Shown piece after piece: positions 25,325 through 34,390 of a stretch of DNA of 64,000 bases. Position 1 is the stretch's first letter, and each line of letters opens with the position of its first letter. The position numbers and the translations under genes were made by a program. Source of the stretch: Roseomonas sp. AR75 (GTDB lineage Bacteria > Pseudomonadota > Alphaproteobacteria > Acetobacterales > Acetobacteraceae); assembly GCF_005222815.1 (NCBI RefSeq), contig NZ_STGB01000001.1, forward strand, positions 496,001 to 560,000, written 5' to 3'. The notes below the pieces were generated by a model. The model saw only the letters and a program-made list of their open reading frames with translations. It was not told the origin of the DNA and did not search any database.

Positions 25325-26718
25325 CTCCCCGCGACCTTCGCCAGCAGCCGCGCATGGCTGCGGGCGCCCTGGTGGAAGCAGCGCAGGTCGAATTTCTCGT
25401 TCGGGCTGTGCACCTGGTCGTCCTCCAGTCCGAAGCCCATCAGCACGGTATCCAGGCCGAGGATGGACTTCAGGTTCGACACCACCGGGATCGAGCCGCC
25501 GCAGCCGATCAGCGCCGCCGGCCGACCGTATTCGTCCTGCAGCGCCGCCATCGCCGCGCGCATCGCCGCGCTGTCCGTCGGCACCTCGATGCCGGCGGAG
25601 GAGCTGAACACCTGGAATTCTGCCTTTGCATCCGCCGGCATGCGCGCCTGCACGAAGGCCTTGAAGCGGTCCAGGATCGTCGTGTGGTCCTGCCCCGGCA
25701 CCAGCCGGAACGACACCTTCGCATGCGCCTGCGAGGGGATGACGGTCTTGCTGCCGGGCCCCGTATAGCCGCCCCAGATGCCGTTGATGTCCGCCGTCGG
25801 CCGGGCCCAGAGCCGCTCCAGCGCGCTGCGGTCCTTCTCGCCGATCGGCACCGATAGCCCGATGGCGCCGAGGAAATCATGCTCGCTGAAGCCGAGCGAC
25901 TGCCAGGACGCGCGCTGCTCGGCCGAGACCTCCGGCACATCGTCATAGAAGCCGGGCAGGCGGATGCGCCCGTTCTCGTCGTGCAGGTCGCCCAGGATGC
26001 GCGTGATCAGGTTGATCGGGTTCAGCGCGCTGCCGCCATACATGCCGGAATGCAGGTCGCGGTTCGCTGCGGTGATGTCGAGCTGCACGTAGCACATGCC
26101 GCGCAGGCGCGTGGACAGCGCGGGTGTGTCCACGTCCCACATGCCGGTGTCGCTGATGACGGCGACGTCGGCCTTCAGGTCCTTGGCATTGTCGGCCAAG
26201 AAGCCGGCGAGGTTGGGGGAGCCGATCTCCTCCTCGCCTTCGATGATGGCGGTGATGGCGCAGGGCGGGCCGCCGGCGACCTGGTGCCAGGCGCGCATCG
26301 CCTCCACCCACATCATGGTCTGGCCCTTGTCGTCCACCGCGCCGCGCGCGACCAGGCGCTTGCCGTGCGGCCCGTCCACGATCACGGGATCGAAGGGCGG
26401 CGAGTGCCAAAGCTCCAGCGGATCGGCGGGCTGCACGTCGTAGTGACCGTAGAACAGAAGGTGCGGTGCATCCTTTCCGGGACCCGGATGATGCGCGACC
26501 ACCACGGGATGCCGGTCCGTCGGCCGCACGGCGGCGGTGAAGCCGACGCCGGCAAGCTGGTCGCGCACCCATTCCGCCGCACGCACGCAATCCGTCGCAT
26601 GCACCGGCTGCGCGCTGACGGAGGGGATGCGCAGCCACTCCACCAGCCGCGCCACCGCCGCATCGCGATCGCCGTCGAGCGCCGCAAGAACCTCTGTCGT
26701 CTTGTCCACCAACATCAC
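25321..26718 (-). CDS. M20-family dipeptidase / zinc metallopeptidase
   Basis: 465-residue M20 peptidase of the CNDP/DapE-like group. Metal-site motifs are FYGHYDVQPAD (His ligand and Asp), RGAVDDKGQ (bridging Asp), EGEEEIGS (catalytic Glu-Glu) and SDTGMWD; the last His lies near the C-terminus in DQVHSPNEKF. The dimerisation lid domain sits between about 200 and 320. It hydrolyses dipeptides or acylated amino acids in the cytosol. Its ATG overlaps the cinA stop (ATGA), so it is the distal gene of a leftward operon. Confidence 0.9.
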   Translation of the reverse strand: MMLVDKTTEVLAALDGDRDAAVARLVEWLRIPSVSAQPVHATDCVRAAEWVRDQLAGVGFTAAVRPTDRHPVVVAHHPGPGKDAPHLLFYGHYDVQPADPLELWHSPPFDPVIVDGPHGKRLVARGAVDDKGQTMMWVEAMRAWHQVAGGPPCAITAIIEGEEEIGSPNLAGFLADNAKDLKADVAVISDTGMWDVDTPALSTRLRGMCYVQLDITAANRDLHSGMYGGSALNPINLITRILGDLHDENGRIRLPGFYDDVPEVSAEQRASWQSLGFSEHDFLGAIGLSVPIGEKDRSALERLWARPTADINGIWGGYTGPGSKTVIPSQAHAKVSFRLVPGQDHTTILDRFKAFVQARMPADAKAEFQVFSSSAGIEVPTDSAAMRAAMAALQDEYGRPAALIGCGGSIPVVSNLKSILGLDTVLMGFGLEDDQVHSPNEKFDLRCFHQGARSHARLLAKVAGS

Positions 26719-27206
26719 TCCGTTGCGCTGCGCCGGACCAGGGCGAGCGCGGCATCCACCGTCGCTGCCCGCACCGCGGTCCTGTCGCCAGGGAAGACGT
26801 GCCGCTCAACGCGGGTCGGGGCGCCGCGTCGCGCGCAGCCGATGAAGACCAGCCCCACCGGTTTCGCCGCGCTGCCGCCGGATGGCCCCGCGATGCCGGT
26901 GCAGGAGACGGCGATGTCGGCGCCGGAATCGGCGAGCGCGCCCTCGGCCATCTGCCGCGCCACGGGCTCGCTGACGGCACCATGTGCGGCGAGCATCGCT
27001 TCCGGCACGCCGACCAGCCGCGTCTTCGCCTCGTTCGAGTAGGTCACGTAGCCGGCCAGAACGGTGGCCGAGGACCCGCTGATCGCCGTCAGCGCCGCCG
27101 CGATCAGCCCGCCGGTGCAGCTTTCCGCCGTGGCCAGCGTCAGCTTGCGCGCCTGCAGCATCGCCAGCAGCGATGCGGCGTCGTCGAGCGTCGTCGCGTT
27201 CAGCAT
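26715..27206 (-). CDS. CinA C-terminal domain protein, NMN amidase type
   Basis: 163-residue stand-alone CinA_C domain. Signature residues appear in LATAESCTGGLIAAALT, GYVTYSNEAKTRLVGV and SCTGIAGPSGGSAAKPVGLVFIG. Such proteins (PncC) deamidate nicotinamide mononucleotide, recycling the by-product of NAD-dependent DNA ligase. Its ATG shares one base with the pgpA stop, and its own stop overlaps the M20 gene by 4 bases. Confidence 0.9.
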   Translation of the reverse strand: MLNATTLDDAASLLAMLQARKLTLATAESCTGGLIAAALTAISGSSATVLAGYVTYSNEAKTRLVGVPEAMLAAHGAVSEPVARQMAEGALADSGADIAVSCTGIAGPSGGSAAKPVGLVFIGCARRGAPTRVERHVFPGDRTAVRAATVDAALALVRRSATE

Positions 27207-27673
27207 CACCCGATCACCCCCGGCAGCAGCGCCTGCAGCGCCAGCAGCAGCATGCCTGCGATCACGCCGGCAAGCACGTCGTCCAGCATCACGCCCGTCG
27301 CGCCCGGCTGCGCATCCGCCCAGGAAACCGGCCAGGGCTTCAGGATATCGAGCAGCCGGAACAGCAGGAAGGCCAGCGCGACGCCCGCCAGCGTCGCCGC
27401 CGGCAGCGCAGCCAGCGCGATCAGCATGCCCGCGCCTTCGTCGGCGACGAACCAGCCCGGATCCTCCTCCGGCGTCAGCACGCGCGGCGCGGCCCAGAAG
27501 CCTGCCAGCGTCAGCAGCAGCGCCAGCGCCAGGCAGGGCAGGGGGCCGAGCAGCACGCAGGGCAGCACCACCGCGCTGCCCCAGGTGCCCGGCCCGGGCC
27601 GCAGCAGTCCCGCGCCCCCGAGCGTCGCGACGAAGCGCGCCGCATCGAAGCCGCCGCCCCGCCGACGGGTCAC
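27206..27673 (-). CDS. pgpA: phosphatidylglycerophosphatase A
   Basis: Inner-membrane phosphatase that turns phosphatidylglycerophosphate into phosphatidylglycerol. 155 residues with PGTWGSAVVLP near the N-terminus, KPWPVSWAD in the middle and GVMLDDVLAGVIAG at the end, all PgpA signatures, plus four apolar segments. The GTG start overlaps the upstream hydrolase stop (GTGA). A Gly/Arg-rich leader of about ten residues precedes the conserved ARFVATLGGAG. Confidence 0.92.
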   Translation of the reverse strand: MTRRRGGGFDAARFVATLGGAGLLRPGPGTWGSAVVLPCVLLGPLPCLALALLLTLAGFWAAPRVLTPEEDPGWFVADEGAGMLIALAALPAATLAGVALAFLLFRLLDILKPWPVSWADAQPGATGVMLDDVLAGVIAGMLLLALQALLPGVIG

Positions 27674-28512
27674 GGAATGGCATCCAGGAATCGGTCGAGC
27701 CGCGTGGCGACGGAGCGCTCGTCCAGCGTCGGGCAATGTCCGCTGCCCGCCAGTTCGAACAGCACCATGTCCGGCCGCATCAGCTTCATCCGCGCCGCCG
27801 TCTCGGCCGAGAGCAGCCGGGAAAGTCCGCCGCGCACCAGCATCAACGGTGCATGCGCCAGCGCGCCGAAGGCGCCCCAGAGTTCCGGCACCTTGCCGTT
27901 GCCCTTCATCGCCTCCGCGATGCGGATGTCCCAGCGCGGATGGAAGCGGCCATCCCGCCCGGCCGCGTAGGTCAGCGCGGTGAAGCGGCGCCAGCCCGCC
28001 TCGTCCATCACCAGCGGCGGCAGCTTCTCCCGCAGATACGCCGTCGCGGTCTCGAGGTCGGGCAGCGCCGGGTCGCGCCCGACGAGATCCTGCACATCGC
28101 CGAGCCCGGCCTCCTCCAGCTTCGGGCCGATGTCGTTCAGCACCGCGCCGGCGATCGCGCCGGGCCGCATCACCGCCAGCACCATCGCGAGGATGCCGCC
28201 GAAGCTGGTGCCCAAAATCACCGCGCGCGGGCAATGCAGCGCGGCCATCGCGTCCAGCACGTCGCGCAGCGAATGCTCGATGCCGTAGCGCGCCAGCTCG
28301 GCCGGCCGGCCGCTCTCGCCATGGCCCGCCAGGTCCAGCGCCACCACCCGGCGCGTCGCCGCGTGGCGCTCCGCGAGGAGCGAGAAATCCATCGCGCTGC
28401 GGGTGATGCCGTGCAGGCAGAGGATCGGGGTGCGGTCCTCCGGTCCGGCAAAATCGAGCGCGGAGAGCGCCAGCCCGTCCCGGGCGCGGAAGCCGACGCG
28501 GCGTGGCGTCAC
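27670..28512 (-). CDS. alpha/beta-hydrolase
   Basis: 280-residue cytosolic alpha/beta-hydrolase. The oxyanion segment LCLHGITRSAMDF precedes the nucleophile elbow LGTSFGG (Ser near 100), and SGHCPTLDE near the end supplies the histidine. The GTG start overlaps the lytic transglycosylase stop and its stop overlaps pgpA, forming a run of coupled genes. It resembles the hydrolase at 54.6 kb in architecture. Substrate unknown; esterase or lactonase is likely. Confidence 0.88.
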   Translation of the reverse strand: MTPRRVGFRARDGLALSALDFAGPEDRTPILCLHGITRSAMDFSLLAERHAATRRVVALDLAGHGESGRPAELARYGIEHSLRDVLDAMAALHCPRAVILGTSFGGILAMVLAVMRPGAIAGAVLNDIGPKLEEAGLGDVQDLVGRDPALPDLETATAYLREKLPPLVMDEAGWRRFTALTYAAGRDGRFHPRWDIRIAEAMKGNGKVPELWGAFGALAHAPLMLVRGGLSRLLSAETAARMKLMRPDMVLFELAGSGHCPTLDERSVATRLDRFLDAIP

Positions 28513-30479
28513 GGGCGGCCCGCCAGCAGGCCATCCAGCGGATGCGGCATGTCCGCCGTCGCGGGGTTCTTCGCGCGGTACACCACGGTGTTCTCCACCA
28601 CGCGCTGCACGTAGTTGCGCGTCTCGCCGAACGGGATCAGCTCGATCCAGTCGCGGATGTCCGGGCCGCTCGCCACGCGCGGGTCGCCATAGGTCCCGAG
28701 CCAGTCATCCACGCGCCCGGCGCCGGCATTGTAGGCCGCGGCCGCCAGCGGCAGCGCGCCGCCATAGCGGTCCAGCCGGTCCGCGATATAGGCCGAGCCG
28801 AGCCGCAGATTGTGCGCCGCGTCGGTCGTCAGCATGCCCGTGTTGTGCGGAATGCCGAGCCGCCGCGCCACACCCGCCGCGGTGGTGGGCAGCAACTGCA
28901 TCGGCCCGCGCGCATTGGCGCGGGAGACGGCGGTGAGCTCGAAATTGCTCTCCTGCCGCGTGATGGCGTTCACCACGGCGGCCTCCGCACCGTCGGGCGG
29001 CGTGGGATACGGGGTGGGCCAGCCATCCTCCAGCAGGATCACGCCGTCGGCGCCGGCGCGCCGCGCCACCCATACGGCATGGTCGGGCCGGCCCATCAGC
29101 ACGGCGAGCCGGGCGATCAGCCAGCGATCGGCGGCGTCGGGCGAGAGTTCCTCCATGCGCAGCAGGAAAAGCCTGGCGCGATCCGACTGGCCGAGATCGG
29201 CCAGCGTCACCGCCGCCCGCGCCAGTTCCCGGCTGCCGAAATCATGCGCCCGCTCGCGCGAGGGCTCGGGCAGGGCGGTGCTGGCGATACGTGCGGAAAG
29301 CTGCGCCGGCGTCTCGCCCAGCGCACGGCTCGACAGCTGGCCGTAGAAGGCAACCGGCAGCGCCGCACCCTGCTCCCATCGCGCCCGCGCTTCCGCGGTC
29401 CTGCCCTGCGCTGCCAGCGCCAGCCCCTCCCAGTAGGCGGCGCGGGAGCGGGTGATGACGCTGACGCTGTCATCGTCCACTCGCGCAAAATGGCGCTGCG
29501 CGCCCAGCGGGTCGTTCAGGCGGCGCAGCGCGATGAAGCCGGCCAGGAACTCCGCTTCCTGCCGTGGCTCGCCGGGCTCCGCCTGGCCGTGATTGGCGGC
29601 CACGCGATAGGCCCGCTGGGGGTCGGACAGGCGCAGCAGCTTGCGTGCCAGGATCTGGCGCTCGGTCCAGATCGCGCGCGCCGCCTGCGGTGAGAGGTCA
29701 CGCTGCAGCGGTTCCGCCGCCGCCCAGACCGCCGCCGCCTCGGCGTCCTGGTCGCGCCGGCGAAGCTGCCGCGCCGCCTCATAGGCCACGCCGATGTCGC
29801 GGGTGGCGGCGCCGGAATTGATCTCGCGCTCGCCTCTCGCCGCCAGCCGCGTCTCGGCGATGGCGCGCCGGTTGCCGGCCAGAAGCGGAATCACGCGGGC
29901 GGCCGCGGCGGCCTGGTTGTCCCACAGCAGCCGGTCGAAGCGCTGCCAATGGTCCTCGGCCGTGAGCACGGCGGCATAGCGCGCGGCGAAGGCGGCCTCC
30001 GCCCCGGGATCGGCCGGTGGGCCGTCCCGCCACGCCTCGCGCAGCATCGGCGTCGCCTGGGCGCCGCGCCCGGCGCGCGCCAGGGCGTCGGCATAGCGCT
30101 GTGCGCCTTCGATGGTGCGGGGCGGGATGCGCGCGAAATGCCGCAGGACCAGCGCATCGTCCGGGTCTGTCGCCAGTGCTTCCTCGGCGCGGCGGGCGGT
30201 GGTCTCGGGCAACGGCCAATCCGGATTCTCCGCCAGCCAGGCCGCGATCTCGGCGCCCGACGCGCCGGAGGTGCGATTGTACATGCGCATCCAGGTCACC
30301 AGCTTGGCGGCGACGGGATCGGCGGATTGGGCCAGCGCCTCCGCATCCGTGAAGCGCCCGGCCATGGCGGCCGCGAGGGCCTGACGCCCGGCATTGCGCG
30401 CCGCCGGGCTCGCCCAGGGCTGGGCGGCGGCGGGCAGGGCAAAGGAAATCAGCAGGATGGCGAGGATGATCCGGCGCAT
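28509..30479 (-). CDS. soluble lytic murein transglycosylase (SLT family)
   Basis: Periplasmic enzyme cleaving the MurNAc-GlcNAc bond to 1,6-anhydro products. About 656 residues: signal peptide MRRIILAILLISFALPAAA, a long alpha-helical superhelical domain, and a C-terminal SLT domain with the catalytic glutamate in TRQESNFELTAVS, then GPMQLLPTTA and AAYNAGAGRVDDW. A second possible ATG lies 12 bases upstream (30491). It leads the hydrolase-pgpA-cinA-M20 series with overlapping ends. Confidence 0.93.
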   Translation of the reverse strand: MRRIILAILLISFALPAAAQPWASPAARNAGRQALAAAMAGRFTDAEALAQSADPVAAKLVTWMRMYNRTSGASGAEIAAWLAENPDWPLPETTARRAEEALATDPDDALVLRHFARIPPRTIEGAQRYADALARAGRGAQATPMLREAWRDGPPADPGAEAAFAARYAAVLTAEDHWQRFDRLLWDNQAAAAARVIPLLAGNRRAIAETRLAARGEREINSGAATRDIGVAYEAARQLRRRDQDAEAAAVWAAAEPLQRDLSPQAARAIWTERQILARKLLRLSDPQRAYRVAANHGQAEPGEPRQEAEFLAGFIALRRLNDPLGAQRHFARVDDDSVSVITRSRAAYWEGLALAAQGRTAEARARWEQGAALPVAFYGQLSSRALGETPAQLSARIASTALPEPSRERAHDFGSRELARAAVTLADLGQSDRARLFLLRMEELSPDAADRWLIARLAVLMGRPDHAVWVARRAGADGVILLEDGWPTPYPTPPDGAEAAVVNAITRQESNFELTAVSRANARGPMQLLPTTAAGVARRLGIPHNTGMLTTDAAHNLRLGSAYIADRLDRYGGALPLAAAAYNAGAGRVDDWLGTYGDPRVASGPDIRDWIELIPFGETRNYVQRVVENTVVYRAKNPATADMPHPLDGLLAGRP

Positions 30480-30577
30480 GGCGCGGAGCATAGCGCGATT
30501 CCCGGTCTTGCGTCGGCCTTGCGGCGACGCCCCGCGACGCCTAGGTTCCGCGACCCGCCACACACGAGGGAAAACCG

Positions 30578-31456
30578 ATGTTCCGGGGATCGCTGGTCGC
30601 CTTGATCACGCCCATGCAGGCCGACGGCTCCCTCGACCTGAAAGCCTTTGCCGATTTCGTGGAGTGGCAGATCGCGGAAGGCACGCAGGGCCTGATCCCC
30701 GTCGGCACCACCGGCGAGAGCCCGACGCTCAGCCACACCGAGCATCACGAGGTCATCGAGCACTGCATCGCCACCGCCCGCGGACGCGTGCCCGTGATCG
30801 CCGGCACCGGCAGCAACTCCACGGCCGAGGCGATCGACCTGACGCGTCATGCGAAGCGGGCCGGCGCCGACGCCGCGCTGGTGGTCACGCCCTACTACAA
30901 CAAGCCGACGCAGGAAGGCCTGTATCGCCACTACATGGCGATCGCCGACGCCGTGGACCTGCCGATCATCATCTACAACATCCCCGGTCGCAGCGTGGTC
31001 GACATGACGGTCGAAACGATGGGACGGCTGGCGCAGCACCCCAACATCGTCGGCGTGAAGGACGCGACGGCGAACCTCACGCGCCCGCTGCACACCCGCA
31101 TCGCCTGCGGCCCGGATTTCTGCCAGCTCTCCGGGGAGGACCACACAGCGGTGTCCTATCTCGCCGCCGGCGGGCACGGCTGCATCAGCGTCACCGCCAA
31201 CATCGCGCCGCGGCTCTGCCGGATGATGCACGACGCCTGGGCCGGCGGCCGCGCGCAGGACGCCATCGAGATCCAGGACCGGCTGGTGCCGGTGCATGAC
31301 GCGATGTTCTGCGAAACCTCGCCCGGCCCGGTGAAGTATGCCGCCAGCCTGCTCGGCAAGAGCAGCGACCTCTGCCGCCTGCCCATGGCCCCCGTGGCCG
31401 AGACCACGAAGGTCCGGGTCCGCGAGGCCATGACCAGCGCCGGCCTGTTGAACTGA
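30578..31456 (+). CDS. dapA: 4-hydroxy-tetrahydrodipicolinate synthase
   Basis: Condenses pyruvate with aspartate semialdehyde, the first committed step to diaminopimelate and lysine. 292 residues, normal length. Key residues are visible: Schiff-base Lys161 in VGVKDATAN, Tyr133 in IIYNIPGR, and GTTGESPTL near 43-51. The ATG at 30578 lies 98 bases from the divergent transglycosylase. A TTGCGG/TAGGTT pair with 17-base spacing upstream is only a weak promoter candidate. It is followed by a hairpin and smpB. Confidence 0.97.
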   Translation: MFRGSLVALITPMQADGSLDLKAFADFVEWQIAEGTQGLIPVGTTGESPTLSHTEHHEVIEHCIATARGRVPVIAGTGSNSTAEAIDLTRHAKRAGADAALVVTPYYNKPTQEGLYRHYMAIADAVDLPIIIYNIPGRSVVDMTVETMGRLAQHPNIVGVKDATANLTRPLHTRIACGPDFCQLSGEDHTAVSYLAAGGHGCISVTANIAPRLCRMMHDAWAGGRAQDAIEIQDRLVPVHDAMFCETSPGPVKYAASLLGKSSDLCRLPMAPVAETTKVRVREAMTSAGLLN

Positions 31457-31533
31457 ACGGTGCCCTCAGACGCCGGGCGCGGCCTCCGGCCGCTTGGCTT
31501 CGCGGCACCGGCCGCGGCCGCCATTCGGCGGCT

Positions 31534-31564
31534 CGGCCCGCCTGAAGTGCGGCGGGCCGCCTTT
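31534..31564 (+). terminator. dapA-smpB hairpin, terminator-like
   Basis: CGGCCCGCC and GGCGGGCCG form a perfect 9-base stem around an 8-base loop, followed by CCTTTC. The short T-run makes it a plausible but weak intrinsic terminator after dapA, or a leader hairpin just 18 bases before smpB. Confidence 0.5.
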
Positions 31565-31581
31565 CGCGCGACTTGGAACCC

Positions 31582-32067
31582 ATGGCCGAACCCCGAAAAA
31601 AAGGCCTGATCAGCCACGGCGTCGCCGCGCAGAACCGCAAGGCGCGCTTCGACTACAAGATCAACGACACGATCGAGGCCGGCGTCATGCTCGTCGGCCC
31701 CGAGGTGAAGAGCCTGCGCGCCGGCCGCGCCACCCTGGCCGATGCCTGGGCCGGCGAGCGGGACGGCGAGCTCTGGCTGTTCAACGTCTACATCCCCGAA
31801 TGGCAGGCCGGCAGCTTCGTCGCCCGCTTCGAGCCGCGCCGCCCGCGCAAGCTGCTGCTGCACAGGAAGCAGGTGCGCGAGCTGATCGGCGCCATCACGC
31901 GCGACGGCACCACGCTCGTGCCGATGGACATCCACTTCAACGAGCGCGGCGTGGCGAAGATCACGCTCGGCCTCGCCGAGGGCAAGAAGAAGCACGACAA
32001 GCGCGCCGCCATCGCCGCGCGCGACTGGCAGCGCGACAAGGCGCGGCTGATGCGGGACAAGGGGTGA
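31582..32067 (+). CDS. smpB: SsrA-binding protein SmpB
   Basis: Partner of tmRNA in rescue of stalled ribosomes. 161 residues with conserved NRKARFDYKINDTIEAGV, LVGPEVKSLRAGRATL, KLLLHRKQ and the basic tail KKKHDKRAAIAARDWQRDKA. MAEPRKKGLISHG at 31582 matches the usual N-terminus; the TTG nine bases upstream is less likely. The stop overlaps the GTG of an alginate-lyase-like gene, an unusual coupling. Confidence 0.97.
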   Translation: MAEPRKKGLISHGVAAQNRKARFDYKINDTIEAGVMLVGPEVKSLRAGRATLADAWAGERDGELWLFNVYIPEWQAGSFVARFEPRRPRKLLLHRKQVRELIGAITRDGTTLVPMDIHFNERGVAKITLGLAEGKKKHDKRAAIAARDWQRDKARLMRDKG

Positions 32068-33101
32068 GGCCCGGCGCCGCGCTGCTGCTCTCCGCGCTGC
32101 TCGCGGTGCCGGCGCGGTCCGAGACGCTGCCCACGCCCTTCGGCGCACCCGGCCCGGCGCGGCCGCTTTCGGCCCGGCCCTGCCCGGCGCCCCCGTCGCC
32201 CGTCGTCTCGCTGCAGAGCCAGGGCTTCTACACCGATGCGCGCGCCTCCATCCCCGACCCGGCGCGCGTTGCGGCCGATCGGGATGCGTCGCGGCCGCTG
32301 ACCGAGTGGCTCGAGGCCCTGCAGCGGCCGACGGAGCGCTGGGTCGCGCTGCGCGACCCGGCGGAGGCGGCCTGCGCGCTGGCGCTGCTGCATGCCTGGG
32401 CGGAAGCGGGCGCGCTGCTCGGCGCGTTCAACACCCAGGCCGCCTACCACCGGAAGTGGACGCTCGCGGGCGCCGCGCTGGCTTTCCTGGCGCTGCGCGA
32501 CGCGCCGGCCGCGCCAGGGCACCAGGCGCGCATCGCCGCATGGCTGGCGCATGTCGCCCGCGCCGTCCGCCCGCCTTATGACCGGCCGCCGCCGAACCGC
32601 ATGCCGAACAGCGTGCAGAACAATCATGTCGCCTGGGCCGGCCTTGCCCTGGCCGCCGCCGGCATCGCCGCGGGAGACCGGGCCCTGCTGCGGGACGGCA
32701 TGGGGTATGGCCGCCGCTTCCTCGCCGCCGTCACGCCCGAGGGGGCGCATCCGCAGGAGCTGTCGCGCGGGCGGATGGCGCTGCACTACCATCTCTTCGC
32801 CCTGGCGCCGCTCGCCGCGCTCTCGCGCCTTGGCGCGGCGGCGGGCGAGCGCTTCTCGGCCGAGGAGGCCGCGGCGCTGGATCGCCTCGCGCGCTTCGCC
32901 CTGGCGCAGACGCGCGACAGCACGCGGATCGCGGCGCTTGCCGGCGCGCCGCAGGGCCACCTCGCCGACCCGGCGCGACCTTGGCTGGCGGATGGGCAGG
33001 GCTTCGAGATCCTGGGCCTTGCGCCGGAGGCCCTCGCGCCCTTCCGGCCCTATCGGCAGCGCTGGCTGGGCGGCAACGCGACCCTGCTCTGGGGCCGCTG
33101 A
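32064..33101 (+). CDS. alginate lyase-superfamily exported protein
   Basis: 345 residues with a short Sec signal (VRPGAALLLSALLAVPARS), then an all-alpha catalytic domain of the PL5/alginate-lyase superfamily. The key motif is NRMPNSVQNNHVAWAG near 175-190; Asn-Asn-His is the catalytic signature of mannuronate lyases such as AlgL. A further active-site region contains HPQELSRGRMALHYH near 228-242. It probably degrades a uronate-containing exopolysaccharide in the periplasm. The GTG start overlaps smpB by four bases. No alginate-biosynthesis gene is adjacent. Confidence 0.75.
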   Translation: MRPGAALLLSALLAVPARSETLPTPFGAPGPARPLSARPCPAPPSPVVSLQSQGFYTDARASIPDPARVAADRDASRPLTEWLEALQRPTERWVALRDPAEAACALALLHAWAEAGALLGAFNTQAAYHRKWTLAGAALAFLALRDAPAAPGHQARIAAWLAHVARAVRPPYDRPPPNRMPNSVQNNHVAWAGLALAAAGIAAGDRALLRDGMGYGRRFLAAVTPEGAHPQELSRGRMALHYHLFALAPLAALSRLGAAAGERFSAEEAAALDRLARFALAQTRDSTRIAALAGAPQGHLADPARPWLADGQGFEILGLAPEALAPFRPYRQRWLGGNATLLWGR

Positions 33102-33153
33102 CCCCCTTGCGCCCTGCGGCCTGGCGCGCACCTATGCCGGGCGAGGAGATCGC

Positions 33154-33825
33154 ATGCCCGAGGACGACGCCGTCCCGCTGACCGGCAAGGTCAAGGACAA
33201 GCTCATTGCCGCGAAGGAGGAGTGGGCGCGCGAGGGCCGCCTTCTGACGGGCACCCACGCCGATCCCCGCGCCGAGCGCCTGCCGCCCGGCCAGCGCCTG
33301 GTGCAGGACTGGCCGGTTCTGGATCTCGGCGTGCAGCCGGATGTGAACCCGCAGAACTGGCGCCTGCGGATCGAGGGGCTCGTGATGGCCCCGGTGCGCC
33401 TCACGCTGGATGAGTTCCGCGCGCTGCCCCAGGCGGAGCGGGTCAACGACATCCACTGCGTCACGCAATGGTCGCGCTACGACAATGCCTGGCAGGGCGT
33501 GGCGGTGAGCACGCTGCTGGATCTCGCGCGGCCCAAGGACGAGGCGCGCTTCGTCTCGCTCACCAGCTATGACGGCTACACCACGAACCTGGCGATGGAG
33601 GATTTCGCGCGGCCGGAGAACCTGTTCGCGCATGCCTGGTCGGGAAGGCCGCTGGAGCGGCAGCATGGCGGTCCGGTGCGGCTCGTCGTGCCGCATCTCT
33701 ATTTCTGGAAGAGCCCGAAATGGGTGACGCGGGTGGAATTGCTGCGCGAGGACCGCCCCGGCTTCTGGGAGGTGCGCGGCTACCACAATCGCGGCGATCC
33801 CTGGATGGAGGAGCGGTATGGGTGA
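33154..33825 (+). CDS. molybdopterin-dependent oxidoreductase (sulfite-oxidase fold)
   Basis: 223-residue protein corresponding to the Moco-binding domain of the sulfite oxidase / MsrP superfamily. The Mo-ligand cysteine lies in NDIHCVTQWSRYDN, followed by GVAVSTLLDL and GPVRLVVPHLYFWKSPKWV. It has no signal peptide and no cytochrome or dimerisation domain, so it resembles the small YuiH-type group rather than periplasmic MsrP. Its end overlaps the glutathione peroxidase start by 8 bases. Substrate unknown. Confidence 0.85.
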   Translation: MPEDDAVPLTGKVKDKLIAAKEEWAREGRLLTGTHADPRAERLPPGQRLVQDWPVLDLGVQPDVNPQNWRLRIEGLVMAPVRLTLDEFRALPQAERVNDIHCVTQWSRYDNAWQGVAVSTLLDLARPKDEARFVSLTSYDGYTTNLAMEDFARPENLFAHAWSGRPLERQHGGPVRLVVPHLYFWKSPKWVTRVELLREDRPGFWEVRGYHNRGDPWMEERYG

Positions 33826-34363
33826 TGTTCCCCGCAGGGCCGTGCTGGCGGCGCCGCTGCTGATGGCGGCCGCGCCGGTGCCCGAGGTCTCCGAATACAC
33901 GCTGTCCGCGCTGGAAGGCGGCACGCTGAGCCTCGCCGATTTCCGCGGCCGCGCGCTGCTGATCGTCAACACCGCGAGCTTCTGCGGCTACACCCCGCAA
34001 TACGCCGCGCTGCAGCGCCTGCATGACCGCTTCTCGGCGGAGGGCTTCGCCGTGATCGGCGTGCCCTCCAACGATTTCCGCCAGGAGAGCACCGACGCCG
34101 CGCGCATCCGCGAGTTCTGCGACACGATGTACGGCATCACCTTTCCGATGGCGGGGCTGACGCAGGTGCGCGGCCCGCAGACGCATCCGCTGTTCATCTG
34201 GCTGGCCGAGCGGGGCGGCGGCGCGCCGCGCTGGAATTTCCACAAATACCTGGTTGCGCGCGACGGCAGGACAGTGCGCGCCTTCCCCACGGCGACAGAG
34301 CCGGAGAGCCCGACGCTGCTGCGCGCAGTGCAGGCCGCGCTCGCAGGGCGGCCGCTGGTCTAG
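33818..34363 (+). CDS. glutathione peroxidase-family protein with signal-like N-terminus
   Basis: 181 residues of thioredoxin-fold peroxidase. Peroxidatic Cys56 is in NTASFCGYTPQY, replacing selenocysteine. The family glutamine motif is altered to VPSNDFRQE, and WNFHKYLV supplies the conserved Trp-Asn. Residues 1-20 (MGDVPRRAVLAAPLLMAAAP) contain twin arginines and an apolar stretch, suggesting export by Tat or Sec, which is unusual for the family. The overlap with the molybdoenzyme gene implies a shared redox job. Confidence 0.85.
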   Translation: MGDVPRRAVLAAPLLMAAAPVPEVSEYTLSALEGGTLSLADFRGRALLIVNTASFCGYTPQYAALQRLHDRFSAEGFAVIGVPSNDFRQESTDAARIREFCDTMYGITFPMAGLTQVRGPQTHPLFIWLAERGGGAPRWNFHKYLVARDGRTVRAFPTATEPESPTLLRAVQAALAGRPLV

Positions 34364-34390
34364 GCGCCCGCGCCGCGCGATACCCTCCGC

